Shown piece by piece: positions 51,521 through 64,000 of a stretch of DNA of 64,000 nucleotides. Source of the DNA: Thelephora terrestris (Eukaryota > Basidiomycota > Agaricomycetes > Thelephorales > Thelephoraceae); contig WIUZ02000020.1 in assembly GCA_015956445.1 (NCBI GenBank), positions 707,746 to 771,745 of the forward strand. The letters are read 5' to 3'. Both the position numbers and the translations under genes were made by a program. How positions within the stretch are numbered: position 1 is the first letter of the stretch; each line of letters starts with the position of its first letter. Under the pieces are notes generated by a model. That model saw only the letters and a list, made by a program, of their open reading frames with translations. It was not told where the DNA came from and did not search any database.

Positions 51521-52489
51521 ACAACAGCAACGAAGACTCTCAGGATGAAAATCCAACGAGGGAGATACCTCGTCGAGCCACACCACGGAGTCTGAGGACA
51601 CAAACGATAGCTTGGATGAGGATCATGATGAGCTGTACGCAACCAATGGAGATAACGGAGAAACCCTGGATGCGAGTATGGGTTCGCTGGCTTGTAGCTT
51701 CACAATAGTCTTTCCGAATAGTATATTGTCAGGTATCTACGGCTCACGATTTATCACTGTGCACATATATGTACCGTTCACTTTGGGATAGACATAAAAT
51801 GGTTCAGCAGATCCGTCGTTAAATTTTTGACAATATTCCGCCCCGTAAGGCTGAGATATCAATCATATATTTTACAATGTCCTACGTAAACCCGTGTAAT
51901 TCTAATAACCGATCGTGACCGATCAACTCAACTCTCACCTTTCTCCTCTCGCCACCACCAGAATCCCCAGCAGCCATCCCCTCCACATTTCCCTTTTTAC
52001 TTCTAACCTCCTGGCGGCCCAGCCGAAGGGAGCCCTTCATTCGACCCTTTTTACTTCTAACTCCTGGCGGCCCAGCCGAAGGGAGCTTTTGGACTGGCTG
52101 CTTCGTTCTACTCCTGGCATTATTGAGTCAACGCCTTTATTTTCCTTTGGTTACTGTACCCCTCGCCTTATCCCCAGTCTTCCACTCCTCCAACGCCTGC
52201 TAAGCCAACTCGTCGACCGGCGCGTCGGAGCACCATCCCCGTCGACAAGTTGAATTTCCTCTTGTGTAAGAAATGTTTTCACTCACCTCCGAGAACACGC
52301 TGTTGATATCCTTACAGACAACTCTCGCCAGATCCTCGCTAGGTACCTCGACCAGGCTGCAAGCCATGGCGACGCCGTTCGGAACCTCTGCAGTGGTATC
52401 CTCAGTCTCCTGGGACTCCAACAAACTCGCCCTTAAAACCACAACCTGACTTCAAACGCTCGCAACTCATTCCCCCGCCATTTTCTGTC
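51521..52489. other. non-coding, with a local duplication
   Basis: No gene recognised. A 42-bp segment (CCCTTTTTACTTCTAAC...GGGAGC) is repeated at 51991-52033 and 52045-52086. Confidence 0.5.
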
Positions 52490-52816
52490 TGGATTGGAAT
52501 CATTCCATCCGACGTCCTGTTCCACCATAGGGAGGCCTTCGGCGCTTTCTTCCCCATCAACAGGTACAACGGGACATCCCCCTCGCGCTTCGTTGCAACC
52601 GGTCTTCGTTCTCAAACCCACGACGTCTATCACGCGGATTGGATTCAATTCATGCAAGACCTTACCAATGCTCGAATCTGTCGACTTCCCACCGTCCCTG
52701 AATCCACCAAGCAGGATGGACGCCCACCAAAGCGAACGGTCGCGGCTACTGACCTCGTTGAGCTTTGGAACGCCTCGTTCTTCAAACCCCACGATGTCGG
52801 ACCTCACGGACACTAA
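52490..52816 (+). pseudogene. hypothetical protein fragment
   Basis: An open frame, without its own start here, encodes WIGIIPSDVLFHHREAFGAF, RFVATGLRSQTHDVYHADW, DGRPPKRTVAATDL and LWNASFFKPHDVG before TAA. The balanced composition and pattern look like a real protein end. It gives me a faint memory of hypothetical proteins in other mushroom genomes, but I cannot name a family. No start, promoter or intron could be assigned. The frame is open upstream beyond 52415. Confidence 0.35.
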
Positions 52817-52840
52817 ATCGAAGTCAACCTTCAAATCATG

Positions 52841-52858
52841 CCCCCCCCCCCCCCCCCC
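52841..52858 (+). repeat. C18 homopolymer
   Basis: A run of 18 C residues, unusually long and prone to sequencing or assembly error. It lies between the 52490-52816 fragment and a Pro-rich ORF. Confidence 0.9.
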
Positions 52859-53840
52859 AAAGCTTCAACGGCCCTCAAGTAAACTCGCAAACCGTCGTCA
52901 TTGGTCAATCGATGCCACGCAGACCCCTACCAACGCCATCCCAGTCCTCGGCCGAAACAAGGGGCGCTCACCCAACGTGGCCAATGTTTCTCGCTCCGCT
53001 CCCGCCAGCAATGTCAAATCTACCGTCCTCCAGACCCATATGGAAGACCCTCTCCCGATTCGTGACGATATGACGGATATTGATAGCGAGGGCAGCCGTC
53101 CAAGCACCCCTGCCCCAAAAGTCCCTACCCGACAGCAGCGATCTATTTTTCAATACCGACCCCCGCGCCGCTCCGTCGTCTTCGATGTCCACCAGTTTTC
53201 CTTTCAGCCCGAGCACTCCCTCCCCAACCGTCCGCAACAGCTGTCCTTTCAGCCTGAGCACTCCCTTCCCAACCGCCCGCAAACACCATTGCGCCTCTTC
53301 CGACGGTGTGTCGTTCAACATGGAGGATTCCTCCGACAACTCAGAGGGTCTCCGCAATCTATTCTCCGATCTGCGCCAGTGTTCTGACCGCCCAGCACCG
53401 CTGTTCATCGTTCCCATCCCTGAAGACTCACGGCTAGTGTCGGCCCTCAAGTGTACTCCCTCCATTGCTCCATGGCTGATCCCCGCCTTCCCCTTCTCGC
53501 CCTTACATATGTCACCAATGTTACGCCTTTCATGTGTTCCGGTTTCATAGTTTTGGTAGTCGTTCAGATTGCTACCCTTTGCTTTCCGTCGTTTTCGCAG
53601 TTTTCCTCGGCCGTTCCCGGTCGCGGTCGCCTCACACGGACATCTTCCCACCTCTTGACGAGTGTCTTTGTACGATAACGTTCCCTCCGACAACATTAGC
53701 TCTTTTCATTCCACAATTCCCTTCCCCGGAACCACTCGCAGACACCATTGTGCCCTAGTGGCGGTTTCTACCAAGTCCTACTCTCCCTTCCTTCCATCGC
53801 TTGTAAATATTTGTCACTGTTCATCAACAGTTAAAATGAG
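52859..53840. other. Pro/Ser-rich ORFs and a two-unit minisatellite, no gene assigned
   Basis: Overlapping ORFs in three frames give low-complexity peptides. The segment CTTTCAGCCCGAGCACTCCC...CCGC is tandemly repeated at 53202-53240 and 53247-53285 (peptide FQPEHSLPNRPQ twice). Confidence 0.4.
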
Positions 53841-53849
53841 TACAAACGA

Positions 53850-54560
53850 CGTGGATACATATCTACCATCCGCCTTTGGTAATCCTAAAATATATCAGTT
53901 TTTCGTTGTGCCCGCAAGACAACCGTCAATATACAACACCTACATAAGTCACAACTTTTATTTCGTGTGCCTGACTAGTGACCCGGGTCTTCACGAGGCC
54001 TATGTCGCGATGATGACTGGATCACCTAATCAGCGAATAGATCGTATACCGTACAAAACGTACATAAATCACAAGAAAAGTTTACGGTACACCTGGCTAA
54101 CTAACCGGGTCTTCATGAGGCCCGTGTCAGGTTGGTGACCGAATGGTCTGTTCGATACCGCGTATACAATGCGGTGTTCACAATACGGCCTCTACATAAG
54201 ACCCTGGTAAGTTTTCCGGTTTGCCCAACTATCTAATCAGGTCCTCACAAGGCCCGTGTCAGGCTGGCAATTGGCTCGTTTACCGTTTGAGGCTATTGTA
54301 AATGATTTGTTTTACATACTGAGCAACACATACTGGCTGTCGATATTACGACCGCGCTATACAGTTAACGCCCAAGTGGTATATTGTACAATACCTACAT
54401 AACCTCCAGGTCGACTTTACAGCGCGCTCAAGCTTTAAATAAAGTCCTCACGAGGCGCGTGTCGAGTTGACGAACAGTTCGCCCGCCCAACATCACGTTC
54501 ATAAGGTGCAATTTGCCTTTTGAAGATATCATAAACAAATCGTGGCGTTCATGTATCCCG
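53850..54560 (+). repeat. degenerate dispersed repeat (four copies)
   Basis: The word GGGTCTTCACGAGGCCTATGTC and variants recur near 53984, 54107, 54239 and 54451, each followed by a region of similar AT-rich composition with TACATAA. Spacings are about 125, 130 and 210 bp. The nature of the repeat is unknown. Confidence 0.45.
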
Positions 54561-57500
54561 TACACGATAAAACAAAACCTAGTTGATTAGAGATCACCTA
54601 TATAAACCTATTCTTAAAGTGACGCGGCCCTTGTGAACTCCCCGTTAACTTAACAATGTTTCGTTAAGGCGTTGAGGGTTTATAAACCTTGTTCCGCGTC
54701 GTAAGCGTTTTCCCCTTTTCCCGATGTGCTCCTGATCTCAACCCCCCGATGTCTAACAGGTCCCTGGTCTCAGTTCGGAGGTTCTACATTATCAAGACGC
54801 TTTGCGTGGCATGTATAGCGCTCGCAGGTTCAATGCAAGTCTGCCTTTTGCCTTCAGAATGGTGTCAGCGTATGTCACTCGGTCGGAAAGAAAGCTCTCG
54901 AACGTAAGGTTTCCGAGCGTGTGACCATCCCTGACCTTCCTCCTGCCTTACGGCATGTATGTTTTCCAAACCGGGCGGACGTCTTGAGTAATTCCATCCC
55001 CTCATCATTTCATTCGCACATTCACGATCGGACTTTTACTTGTGATGTTGGACGTGCAAAGTCGAGGCCGCAAGTCGGGAGCCCCTATGGGACTCTCATT
55101 GTTGGACAGAACCGTCGGGTGTGCCGACACGCGGCCGATATCTAAACTCAATTGTGAGTTGTTGAGCTCTTTCCCCCGCTACTGTTTCTCCTGAGATCCC
55201 CGACACAGCTTTCTAACATTGAAACGTCTCCGCATTGTCGTGAAGTGCGCTACGGGCACCTTTTTGTTATCCCCGTCCTAGTCCAGACTCACTGTGGGGC
55301 GCCAGGAAACGCGATCCATCCGAGTTGCCGATCTCCCTCCGACTCAGCTCCGTTCACCAGTCACTTCCTGTGCGCACTATCAAGCATCACAATTTAGAAA
55401 GGTGATAACATCTGCTATCCGGATACAGAACCATCTGTCAAGAGACGATTTCTCCACCCTCCAATTGAGTTTCCCGCACAAACTTCTGGAATCCCTCTAC
55501 CCACACGCCCAAAGATTACTCAACGACATTTCACATGATGGGGCAGCTCGGGCAGGAGCGGCTTCCGATCTCGCGCGCAAGTACAGCTTTCCACGGTGCT
55601 CCCGCTTGCCGAACAAACACAGATAACAGGAACCGAACAGTCTGTCTGCTTCACAATAAGATTCGGATCACCCGTGTACCTCCGATCGACGGAGGCCTCC
55701 CCCTCATCCGACCACAATCAAGCCGCGGCCCGCCACCCAGTCATGGGCATCTCGCACCGTTCCTGAGCGTTGGCCACAGCGTCCCGATGGGACTTCCTGG
55801 ATGTCGACGGTCACCTCGCACAAATATCCACCGGGTACTTTGAATTCCGACGCTCCGCCACACCTATTGTGTGTCCCGTTGATGGGATCTTGAGCATGGC
55901 CCCCTTTATCTATGCATAGTCCATCAATGCAAACATACGGATTGCGTTCACAACACGTTTTTTGCTGTTCCAATTGGCAAAGTTGTACAAACTCACTTGT
56001 CGTTCAACAGATACAATTGCGAACACTGCGACGTCTCTCAGTAGAGGGTTCAATGAATGTTGAAGCGAACAGGACATTCTCGTCTGAGATCTCATCACGT
56101 TCCATTCAAATGTTCGCGCCCAGCCGCGACTTCGTCTGGAAACGGTACGTGATGCCCTGATCCCCACAAATGTGGATCGTTTATTCAAACCGTTTGAATT
56201 CCAAGAAGGGTGTTCCCATGCACGTCGGCTTCAGGGCTTCGTGGGAGGCCGGCGAACCAGACATAGCATATGTTCATCCCGCTTTCCTAGGAGTTTCTGA
56301 TTCACATCCCCCAGACCGGATCCCTGCGGGGTTCTCGTGGTGGTTTGTAGGATATACGGACGTGGTGGCTATTCGTTTCTCTGATTTGGCCCCACCCCGT
56401 TCTGCCGATCGATCGCGTATGATGCCCTGAATCATCGCCCGAAGATCCCTCAAAAATGAAACATTACTTCCTATACTTGACCACACAAAGCGACCACGGG
56501 TTCTAATTACAATCCGTACTGATTATCCCTCTTTAATCTTAGGAGATTTCGGGCTGTGGGCTACGGTTGGTGTTTCATAGAACAGTAATTTTGGAATTTC
56601 AAAAAACGGGACTTTGAACAGTGCGGCGAGGCGTGTTCACATGTGAGGACTCTCCTCTGTTTCCCGGTTAGTTTGCTTCTAAGCATATGCCGCCATCCCG
56701 CGAGTACTCGATGAGAGGTTCAGCGCTGCCACCTGCCACCGAACTGACTTCTCTTCCCGTCCTCGCTCAAACTAACCTGTTCCGATTTTCTTGCTCGAAG
56801 TCACGGTTCGGTTTCGCTCCCGCCGGTGGCTCTGCACGCCTAAGATGTGAAAGAGGATATGTTTTGGCCCCATGGACTGATGCGAATTCTACGTCCAGAT
56901 TCAGCCCTTGGTGTAGTTGGTTTCTGCGAAGGTTTCACAGACCACCGAGCTGATAAAACCGAAGGTTGGGCGGTGCACGAGACCAATTCCGAAGTGCCGG
57001 CGTGCTCTCACGTACTCTCGTTCCAGGTCCCGGGTTCCTCGTTGGCCATTACGAACTTTATCTCTGGTGATGCGTGGTCTTTTGGGCTCGTGCTCCACAG
57101 GAATCGGGCCTAGGGCTAGGGCTAAGTTGAAAGGGTCCGCTAGTGGGGCGCACCTGAGTACGACACTACTGGCCATTAAGTCCTATCCTGTGAAGGCACC
57201 AGAAGTTCATCTACTATACCGGATACGCACAGGGCGTATACTCAACTCCCCACTGAGTAAAGTGAGAAACAAACCTAGTGACCACACGTAAAAGTGCAGG
57301 CAAACCCTAATTCGAGACTCATGTACGATCGAAATGAGTATCTTCATCGTAATAAGATTATCTCCAGGCGATAAGAAGGATATGGTAGAGTTCCCGCCGC
57401 GGAGATGAAAATTTGGGGCGTGGCAGCGGGCGATATCTATACGTGATAGCACGGACCCCGACCTTACCAAGTTCGCTGTAGTCAACGACCGTAAACCTCC

Positions 57501-60500
57501 AAACCTTATTCAGTGACAAGTAATTACACACACATACGTACATCAGGTTTCAGGAGATGTAAGGGACTCGAATCGGGTCCATCTAGGCACCTAGGGATCG
57601 TGTGGATACCCCAATACATAAGATACGCGTAAAGGGGATCGAGATGAATGGAGAAAACGCGTGATTCGGTGGCCCTGAACGTACACTCTGAGAGCTTCAC
57701 AGTCAGTCGAAATCCTTGCGCTCGTCTTCGACCAGTGCCTTCAATCCCTCCTTGATGGGACCCTGGTCTACCAACCTTTTCCCCTGCATAGCGCAAGCAT
57801 GGCATCGGGGTGGTCATGGTGCGGAAAGAGGATAGGAGGCGATGTTTCAGTGCAATGTTCCACCTTCATGCCTCCAAAGTTAACGCAATGAAAGTTAATC
57901 ATACTCACGTCACGTAGCCGAACGATGGTAGGAATGGTTTGGACGTCCCAAGGCTGCTGCCTCCATTCATTCTCCGGACTCTTCCATCTGGGCAAATGGA
58001 GCGAACGAGGAAAGGGTTAGTCAGTGAATTATGCTCAAGCTCAGCCGAATCAAAGCGTAGCGTCGTGCCCTAATGATGGGAGTTTCGCCGAAAGACCCGA
58101 GGCAATGGGACGAGCTCTCTGAAAACCAAAAAATGAATTGGTAGTCCGCTCGTTTCCTTGAGGCCTTTCGACCTCGGAATCGTCCGTGACTTTTCCTCAT
58201 CCGCATTGTAGATCGTCAAGATTATGTCACTCACTCTGGTTTCTGCCCGACATAGATTATCAACGCGGATGCAGCATCCTCCTTATCGAAGATTTCCTCG
58301 ACCACTTCCTTCACCGCACGACAATCCTAAGGTCAAAATTTCGTCAAACAAACCGAGGAAACCCACTCCGATGTGTTGGCCATAGTAGGGTGAACGTACC
58401 GGACACCACATGATTCCATCGTCGCCCTTCGAGGCATAGAAAATCGCAAATTGTTCCTCGATATCCCCCCAAGATTTAGGCTTAATCTTGCTTTCACAAA
58501 GAGGCATGGCCCTGTCGATAATTCACAGAACGCGGTTTGCTCCGTTTTCGAGCTAGTTCTGGATCAAGGTCGGGTGTGAATATTTGATACCGATACCCAC
58601 CCACGGCGGGGTACTGACTGAGTGGGACAAGATTGATAAAATCTGACACAACACCTCTCCGAGGTAGCGTAGGCGCTCAGTATGTTAGTAAGTGCACGGT
58701 TTACGAGCGTGGTGGGGAAGATTACATCGGACTGGCAATGGCCCTGATCAAATTTACATAAGATATTAACTCCGGTAGGACTAAGCTGGAATCCAGTAGG
58801 ACCGATGCTCCGAGATCAACCCGCCACTCCGGATGAGCAAGCAAGTCGCTCATGGTTCTGTACGAGAGATTTGTGGTGAGAACCTGGAGCCAGTTGTAAA
58901 AGACTGTCCGTGACATTCATCAGCACTCTGCCGTACGCCACTTGACCCTCCGGGACGTTGGCGTTTGAGGATAGTGGGCGGCCTCCGTAGCAGGGTTCAA
59001 GGAAAACCATTAAAACCATTACAATCCTGCATGTTTCGCCAACGTCCTTTTTCCGACATCTGTGAGCACTTTCCGTCTTCAACCGCGAGGAAGGGATTAG
59101 AGAGAGCCACGGATCGGATTTCAAAACTGATCGGCGATTTCACCTTGTCTTCATTCTCGACTTCCAACTTGTGATCTTCAACATTACTGGTAAATACCTC
59201 CAAGGTACATGTTGAGCTGCTACATATATATTAATTATCCTTCGCTGTTCCATAGGTCGCGGCGTTCTCTAAAATGAACCTGTGGATTTTGTTTTATCAA
59301 GTGAAACAAAGCCACGATTCCCTAACCTTCAACGGTATCACATCAACTCCGTCACAGCCCTGACACCGCTCAGAGGCTGCCTGGAACTGCGACAGATTGA
59401 AGGCAATCTTGATCATGTAGCGGACAGGCTTACCAGCGCGCGCTGCCGAGAAACCCATTGCCAGCGCAAGGGCCCGGACTCGATGAGCGTGAGCATAACG
59501 ATCCGGGTTATTATAACCACTGCTGGAGACTACCCACGTTTTTCATTTGCGCACAAGCCCTCAATAATGCTGGCGTAGAAGCCGTCCTTTTTTATCAAAT
59601 GTTGCGGCTTGGTACGGGTGGTATTGGGGCGCTGGAACGGAGGAAGATGATTGCATCATCTTGACTTCGGTGTGGGGTTCAACGCTGGAGGGGTGGGAAC
59701 TGATGGGTTTTGATCCAAGTATGAGTGGGGTGGCAGGGACGGAAATGAGGACCGTGCACCGCCTGGGATTGATGCCCCGACATCAGAACATGAGGTACAA
59801 ATACATCTTTTCTTCGCTCTTGCCCGCTCATTGATTCTTAGAATGATGAACGGGGTCCCTCGATCGGCATCCTGAGGTCCCCGCCGTGATTGTTCGCAGG
59901 GAGCTCGCTTGCGTTCTGGGTGAGGGAACGACCACACGGCGCGAACCATCATTCGTGCATCCACTGCGGTGGGAGGCTCACGCCTGCGACCCGGTACCAT
60001 TGTGTGGGTCAGATTTTAATTTACGTGTTCATGCAGCGGGGATGGATTGATCAAAGCACCCAAGATATTTCTACCGGTTTCAGAACCCCTCGTGACCAAC
60101 TGCTATGCAGCCCAGCGCACCGCACCTCCAATGATACCCCCACGGTTTGTTGGGGCGATATCCACGAGCGCAAAAAGAGGTTGGTAGCATGCGAGCAAGC
60201 GGTATCCTGTCCCTTCGCACCTGAACCAGGCATGATTTACGTGATCACAGTCCTAGGAAAGCAGCGAGCTGTACCGTCACTCCTTCGGGTCACACCTTTG
60301 GGTAGTTCTGCGCACAAGAGGCCCGGCATGAGTGGACCCCAGATCTCACCAACGCTGTGATTCGGCTTTGTATCCGCAGATTGTTCAAGAAGTGGAAGCG
60401 AGAAGGGCTCTCCGTATGGTGGAGGCTTGCGAATGCTGTCGCTCAACGCCATGCAGAACGAGGACAGGGGTGAGTTTATTATCAAAGATAAATCTCTCTG

Positions 60501-61277
60501 GATAGGTTCATCCGATACCAACTGCTGGTGCAGCTTAATTCTTCGCTGTCGTTTATCTCCAAGAATTCTCCGACAAACAGATACTCCAATGTCATTATCT
60601 TTGGGTTGGTTCCTCCAATAAGCCAGGATACCGTCTTGTGAGAGCTCATATCTCAACCATCAATACGTAGGACCGAGCAGTCTTTGAGTGTAACCCGGAA
60701 GAAGCCCATCTTTTGTGAGGACGGCGAGCATTCCACGGTCAGCCCACCTCGAGTAGTTCGGGCACCAACGCAGTTTGAAGAGATAACGCAAGACCAACAC
60801 CCAGAAGGTGGGAAAACGGCGTTTTCTGCAGCAAGCCTCAGAGAATTTGTCATGCACTTGTTTGCCTCGAGTTTCTCGCCCTCGCGCTGGGGAGTACGGG
60901 ATCCGAATCATCGGGGGTTCAAAAAGGTGTGATTGAACACGGTTGGCAATTTAGATGCTATGAAATTGACACTAAATGCTTGAACTCCGCACGATAAGAG
61001 TGCCCCATGCTAAGGCCAAGAAAGTGCCCTCCTCGTAGCGAAGCAACCTTCGAGCTCCTTGAGGATCAAAGTGAAAAAGATCCACGAAGTAGCAAAGCCA
61101 CGGGGTTAAAATAATGAACCGCAAAACAATATAGTATGTGATCCCCAACGCCAGTGAAAAGTCCAAATGCGAGCAACTAAGATGAGACTAGAATGATGGG
61201 AGAGATGGGAGGCCTGGCTTCGGAAAACAATATGCAAACTGCCCGCGCATTTGACAAGCAAAGAAAGCAAAAACAGC
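54561..61277. other. long region without recognisable genes
   Basis: Only ORFs under about 160 codons, with no conserved motif, signal peptide or splice pattern that I could support. Short stretches (for example minus 58507-58283, SKIKPKSWGDIEEQFAIFYA and GDDGIMWCPVRSPYYGQH) look protein-like and may be decayed exons. Nothing in it resembles the mobile elements to the left. Confidence 0.4.
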
Positions 61278-62764
61278 TCACAAGAAAACCAACACAGAAA
61301 GTTGTCTATCTCTTGTAGTATCTCCGCTGCCTTGGGAGTATCCTCCGCCCTGAGACATATATTGATAAGGCTGGCTGGTGGGGGACGGGGTGTAAGCCGG
61401 AGGAGAAGCATAAGTGTTCCACATGTTGCTGTTTCCGGTCGTCAGGTACTTGTATTGGTTGCATGATGACAGGCAATCAGAGAGACCGCTCTGCTGCAAG
61501 ACCTGGGTAGTGGTAGAAGTGGACACCGAGAGCTGTGTCGAGACGTCGGTCTTGGTAGAGGTGGGATGTAGGTGAGTGTGTTGGTCATCGTTTTCTCGTC
61601 CAGGACGGTCGATGTGAGAGTGCGTTCTACAGTGTTGGTCTGGAAGCATCCCATCAGCACGATTCAAGGATGTGCTCGGGGCACTCACCATGTCAATGAT
61701 ATCCGTCGAAACCCAGATACTGGTGACGGTGGTCGGGAGAATTGAGACGTCCGTCTTAGTGATAAAGTCCGTGAGGACATTCATGACCGTGTCAGTCATG
61801 GTCACAGTCGTAGGATCGACCATGATGCTGGTCGAAGTGAGGGTGACGGGCAAAGTCTCGGTTTTGGTGACGAAGAGAGTGTCTGTCTTGAGATCAGTCA
61901 TGGTCAAAGTGCTGAACATAGTGGTCGAGAGGGTCTGGTGTTATCCGAAATCAAAATCCGCGCTCAAACGCTTTGAATATAGAAAGAAAATACCTCTGTG
62001 CAAGTGACAGTAGAAGTCATCGTCTCGATGGACTTCTCGGTGACGGTCATTGTGTAAGGGGGGGCAATATTGCCTAGAATGCGAGATCAGATATCGCCGC
62101 AACAACAATCCATAGATAACCCAACGAAGGGTTAATCCAGATGGGCGGTTTGACTCACTGCGTATTCTCGTGGTTGATGATGATTGTCGTCTGATAACAA
62201 CCCCAGGTGTTACTGTTGCCCCACTACAAAAATAACCACGATCAGCACAGATCACGCGCAACCCGGTGAACTTGGCTCCCAGCGGGTTGCCAGGAACAAG
62301 AGTAAGGTGAGGACGTACCCAGCTCTCCGGGCTGCACATTCCATCAGATCCCTTCTGGTATCCATAACCACAATCCATCTGGGAGTATCCTCCGTTGGTA
62401 AAAGACGAATATGGCATCTGTTGAGACGGATACGAGGACTGGGAGGGAGGGGGGGTGTATTGAGACGGCGGAGCGCCGTAAGCAGGAGATCCCGTCTCCA
62501 TCGGCAGCATCGAGCTCATGCCCGAACCAGAGTAGCCTGGGTATGAAGGGGCCGGATTTCCATAACCAGAACCCGAGTTGCTCGGGGACGGAGGCGGAGG
62601 AATACCAGAGTTGCTCGATGATGGAGGAGCCGGATTGCTGTTGCCCGACATCTGTGGATTCGGAACCAGGAAAGTCCCAAGGGAACCTGAGCAGTAGCAT
62701 AACTCAACGCCGAAAGGATGACGGCGAAAGAGCGGATGACGGAGGTGACGGATGATGGAGCCAT
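61278..62764 (-). CDS. secreted Ser/Thr-rich protein, multi-exon
   Basis: The start MAPSSVTSVIRSFAVILSAL...ATAQ is a clear signal peptide. After a 35-nt GT-AG gap (or a frame slip) the protein continues MSGNSNPAPPSSSNSG, a Pro/Ser/Gly-rich part with MDCGYGYQKGSDGMCSPESW. Introns with good sites follow (donor GTACGT after ESW near 62320; donor GTGAGT near 62157; donor GTATTT near 61995; donor GTGAGT near 61690). The later exons are Thr/Ser-rich (TVTEKSIETMTSTVTCTE, TDTLFVTKTETLPVTLTST). A last Cys segment (GLSDCLSSCNQYKY) precedes the end. One more base shift near 61570 is needed. This layout suits a glycosylated cell-wall or secreted protein. It is the only likely host gene here. Confidence 0.6.
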
Positions 62765-64000
62765 TGTACTTTAGCTTATCAGTTCTTAAAATGATGCGGA
62801 CCAGCGAATGGTCGTTGTTCTTGCGGGTTCTTAAGAGAAATTCAACCGCTCGGTGTACGAAGGAGGGAGCACGGGCAGGTGGCAAAGAATGTAAAATTAA
62901 AAGAAAGGGGGTGCGGTCGACGCAAAGGTGTGTGCCTTGAAGTTTTCCAGCAAAGCGGGTCGAGGCGACAGAATCAAGCTGACGATGCTGGCAAAGATTC
63001 GAGGTGCTAGAAAGCTTAAGACACGACGCAAGCGTTCTAAGATTCGTTCCATCAGTATCCATGCCTCGCCACGGCGTAATCGTGTCACCGGCAAAGAGAA
63101 CGAAAAGAAAAAGTCGAAGAAAAGAGTGAGAGAGAACGAAGGAAGAGAGGGAGGAAGAGCCTTGAACAAGATGGACGAGTGGTCCCTTAAACATGACTAC
63201 TCGTATGTATTGCCGTGGAAACGACAAACGCGCGGAAAACATCTCTCGGCGTGGGGATTGGCCCGGAAGCGGATGGGGATCGGGCCATGAAACCTCGTCG
63301 TCAGGTCACAAAGGATGAGGCCGTCCCCGTTTCCCACCGTAACATAACTCAGATCATGCCAAGGGGCGGTCCATCAACCGACACAAGGGTAAAATCTCCG
63401 AACAGGGAGCTCACGTCGACAGGTGCGCGGTTTTGTAAGCCAATCGAAGAAATCATGATCATCGTGATTATAACACCCACTGTCGACCAGGAAACTATGA
63501 ACATTATGATGAAATGTCCCCTTGCACACAACATGATCTTGAGCGCATTCCTTGCACGTATCCGCGAAATGTCCCTCCAATCGTGGCGTTGTGAGCGCGG
63601 TCTCCAACTGGCCGCTTCGGTTCTGCCCACGGGTACTGTGAGAACAAGAGGCGATCACTCTCCAGCAACGGATCGATCGAAGAAGTCGAGACTCACCGGC
63701 AAGTAATGCAACGGAAAAAAACATGTGCAACCGAAACGGAGTTGCGAGAGACTACCCTGATGCGTTCACAGCTAAAGCGCTAAACATTCGACATACCCTC
63801 GGAGATATTCGTACGCAACGAGAGTGAATCCAAATTGTGGGCTGCTCCGAAGGACACGAGCAGGCCACCTTTCCAAAAGCCTTAAAGCCCTCTTCTCGCC
63901 CTGGACAACGAGCATCATGTTAGCGCACAGTGGATGGAAACAGGGAGCGGAATGATCGCGGACATACAAATTTTACCAAAAGCGTCCATGACCCCCTTGT
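62765..64000. other. upstream DNA and short ORFs, no gene assigned
   Basis: A basic ORF (62928-63290) and ORFs at 63215-63706 and 63730-63374 overlap on both strands. None has convincing motifs. A pyrimidine-rich minus-strand stretch at 63075-63165 could be a promoter or leader of an unrecognised gene. Confidence 0.35.

Noticed and set aside
62928-63290. Basic 120-codon ORF as a ribosomal or nuclear protein
   Set aside because: Low complexity (Lys/Arg runs), overlapped by antisense ORFs, no conserved motif.

Overview
The window looks like a transposon graveyard from a basidiomycete fungus, most likely an Agaricomycete. The evidence is the mix of element types (a Helitron with a RepHel protein, a Plavaka/CACTA-group transposase with its characteristic short-intron structure, a Ty3 element of basidiomycete type, a copia element), introns of about 47-57 nt with CTAAC/CTGAC branch sites, and TATA-containing promoters. 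Almost all of 1-51500 is mobile DNA, much of it nested. Only 61278-62764 (a secreted Ser/Thr-rich protein on the minus strand) looks like a host gene.

Layout. 1-1347: 5' part of a minus-strand copia element (gag, half-tRNA primer site, 356-bp LTR). 2590-12224: a non-LTR retrotransposon (ORF1 with zinc knuckle, start of the APE endonuclease) whose ORF1 is split by two insertions, Y1 (3141-6325, TSD ACGCC) and X1 (8913-11294, TSD TTACC). About 12.2-25.7 kb: a Helitron with RepHel (12718-21877) and probably a second gene (22061-25726); RepHel is split by X2 (18378-20627, TSD GCGAC) and the second gene by the giant foldback element Z1 (22079-24404, 10-bp TSD). 26337-28731: a multi-exon coiled-coil gene (W), itself split by CACTA-type MITEs V2 and T. 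29243-29712: X fragment. 30072-30424: solo copia LTR with 5-bp TSD. 30656-32978: second foldback copy Z3, cut by Y2 (32979-34562). 34563-46658: Ty3/gypsy element on the minus strand with 1.3-kb LTRs and an antisense zinc-cluster gene. 46659-51520: decayed Plavaka transposase carrying the 1.36-kb palindromic MITE U. 51521-61270: no convincing genes.

The most unusual content is the X and Y elements. They have TG...CA ends and 5-bp target duplications like LTR-type DNA, but carry no transposase, integrase or reverse transcriptase. Instead they hold intact or nearly intact cargo genes (two divergent genes in X, one multi-exon coiled-coil gene in Y; W is a similar gene). Between copies these genes differ mostly at synonymous sites, which indicates selection on the proteins. 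Between Y1 and Y2 there is a clean intron presence/absence difference, and the extra intron resembles the neighbouring intron. A 13-bp motif lies about 45-50 bp upstream of the TATA box both in the copia LTR and in the X promoter, and is also present in Y. Because the insertions sit in reading frames that close perfectly when the insertion and one TSD copy are removed, many element boundaries here are exact rather than guessed.
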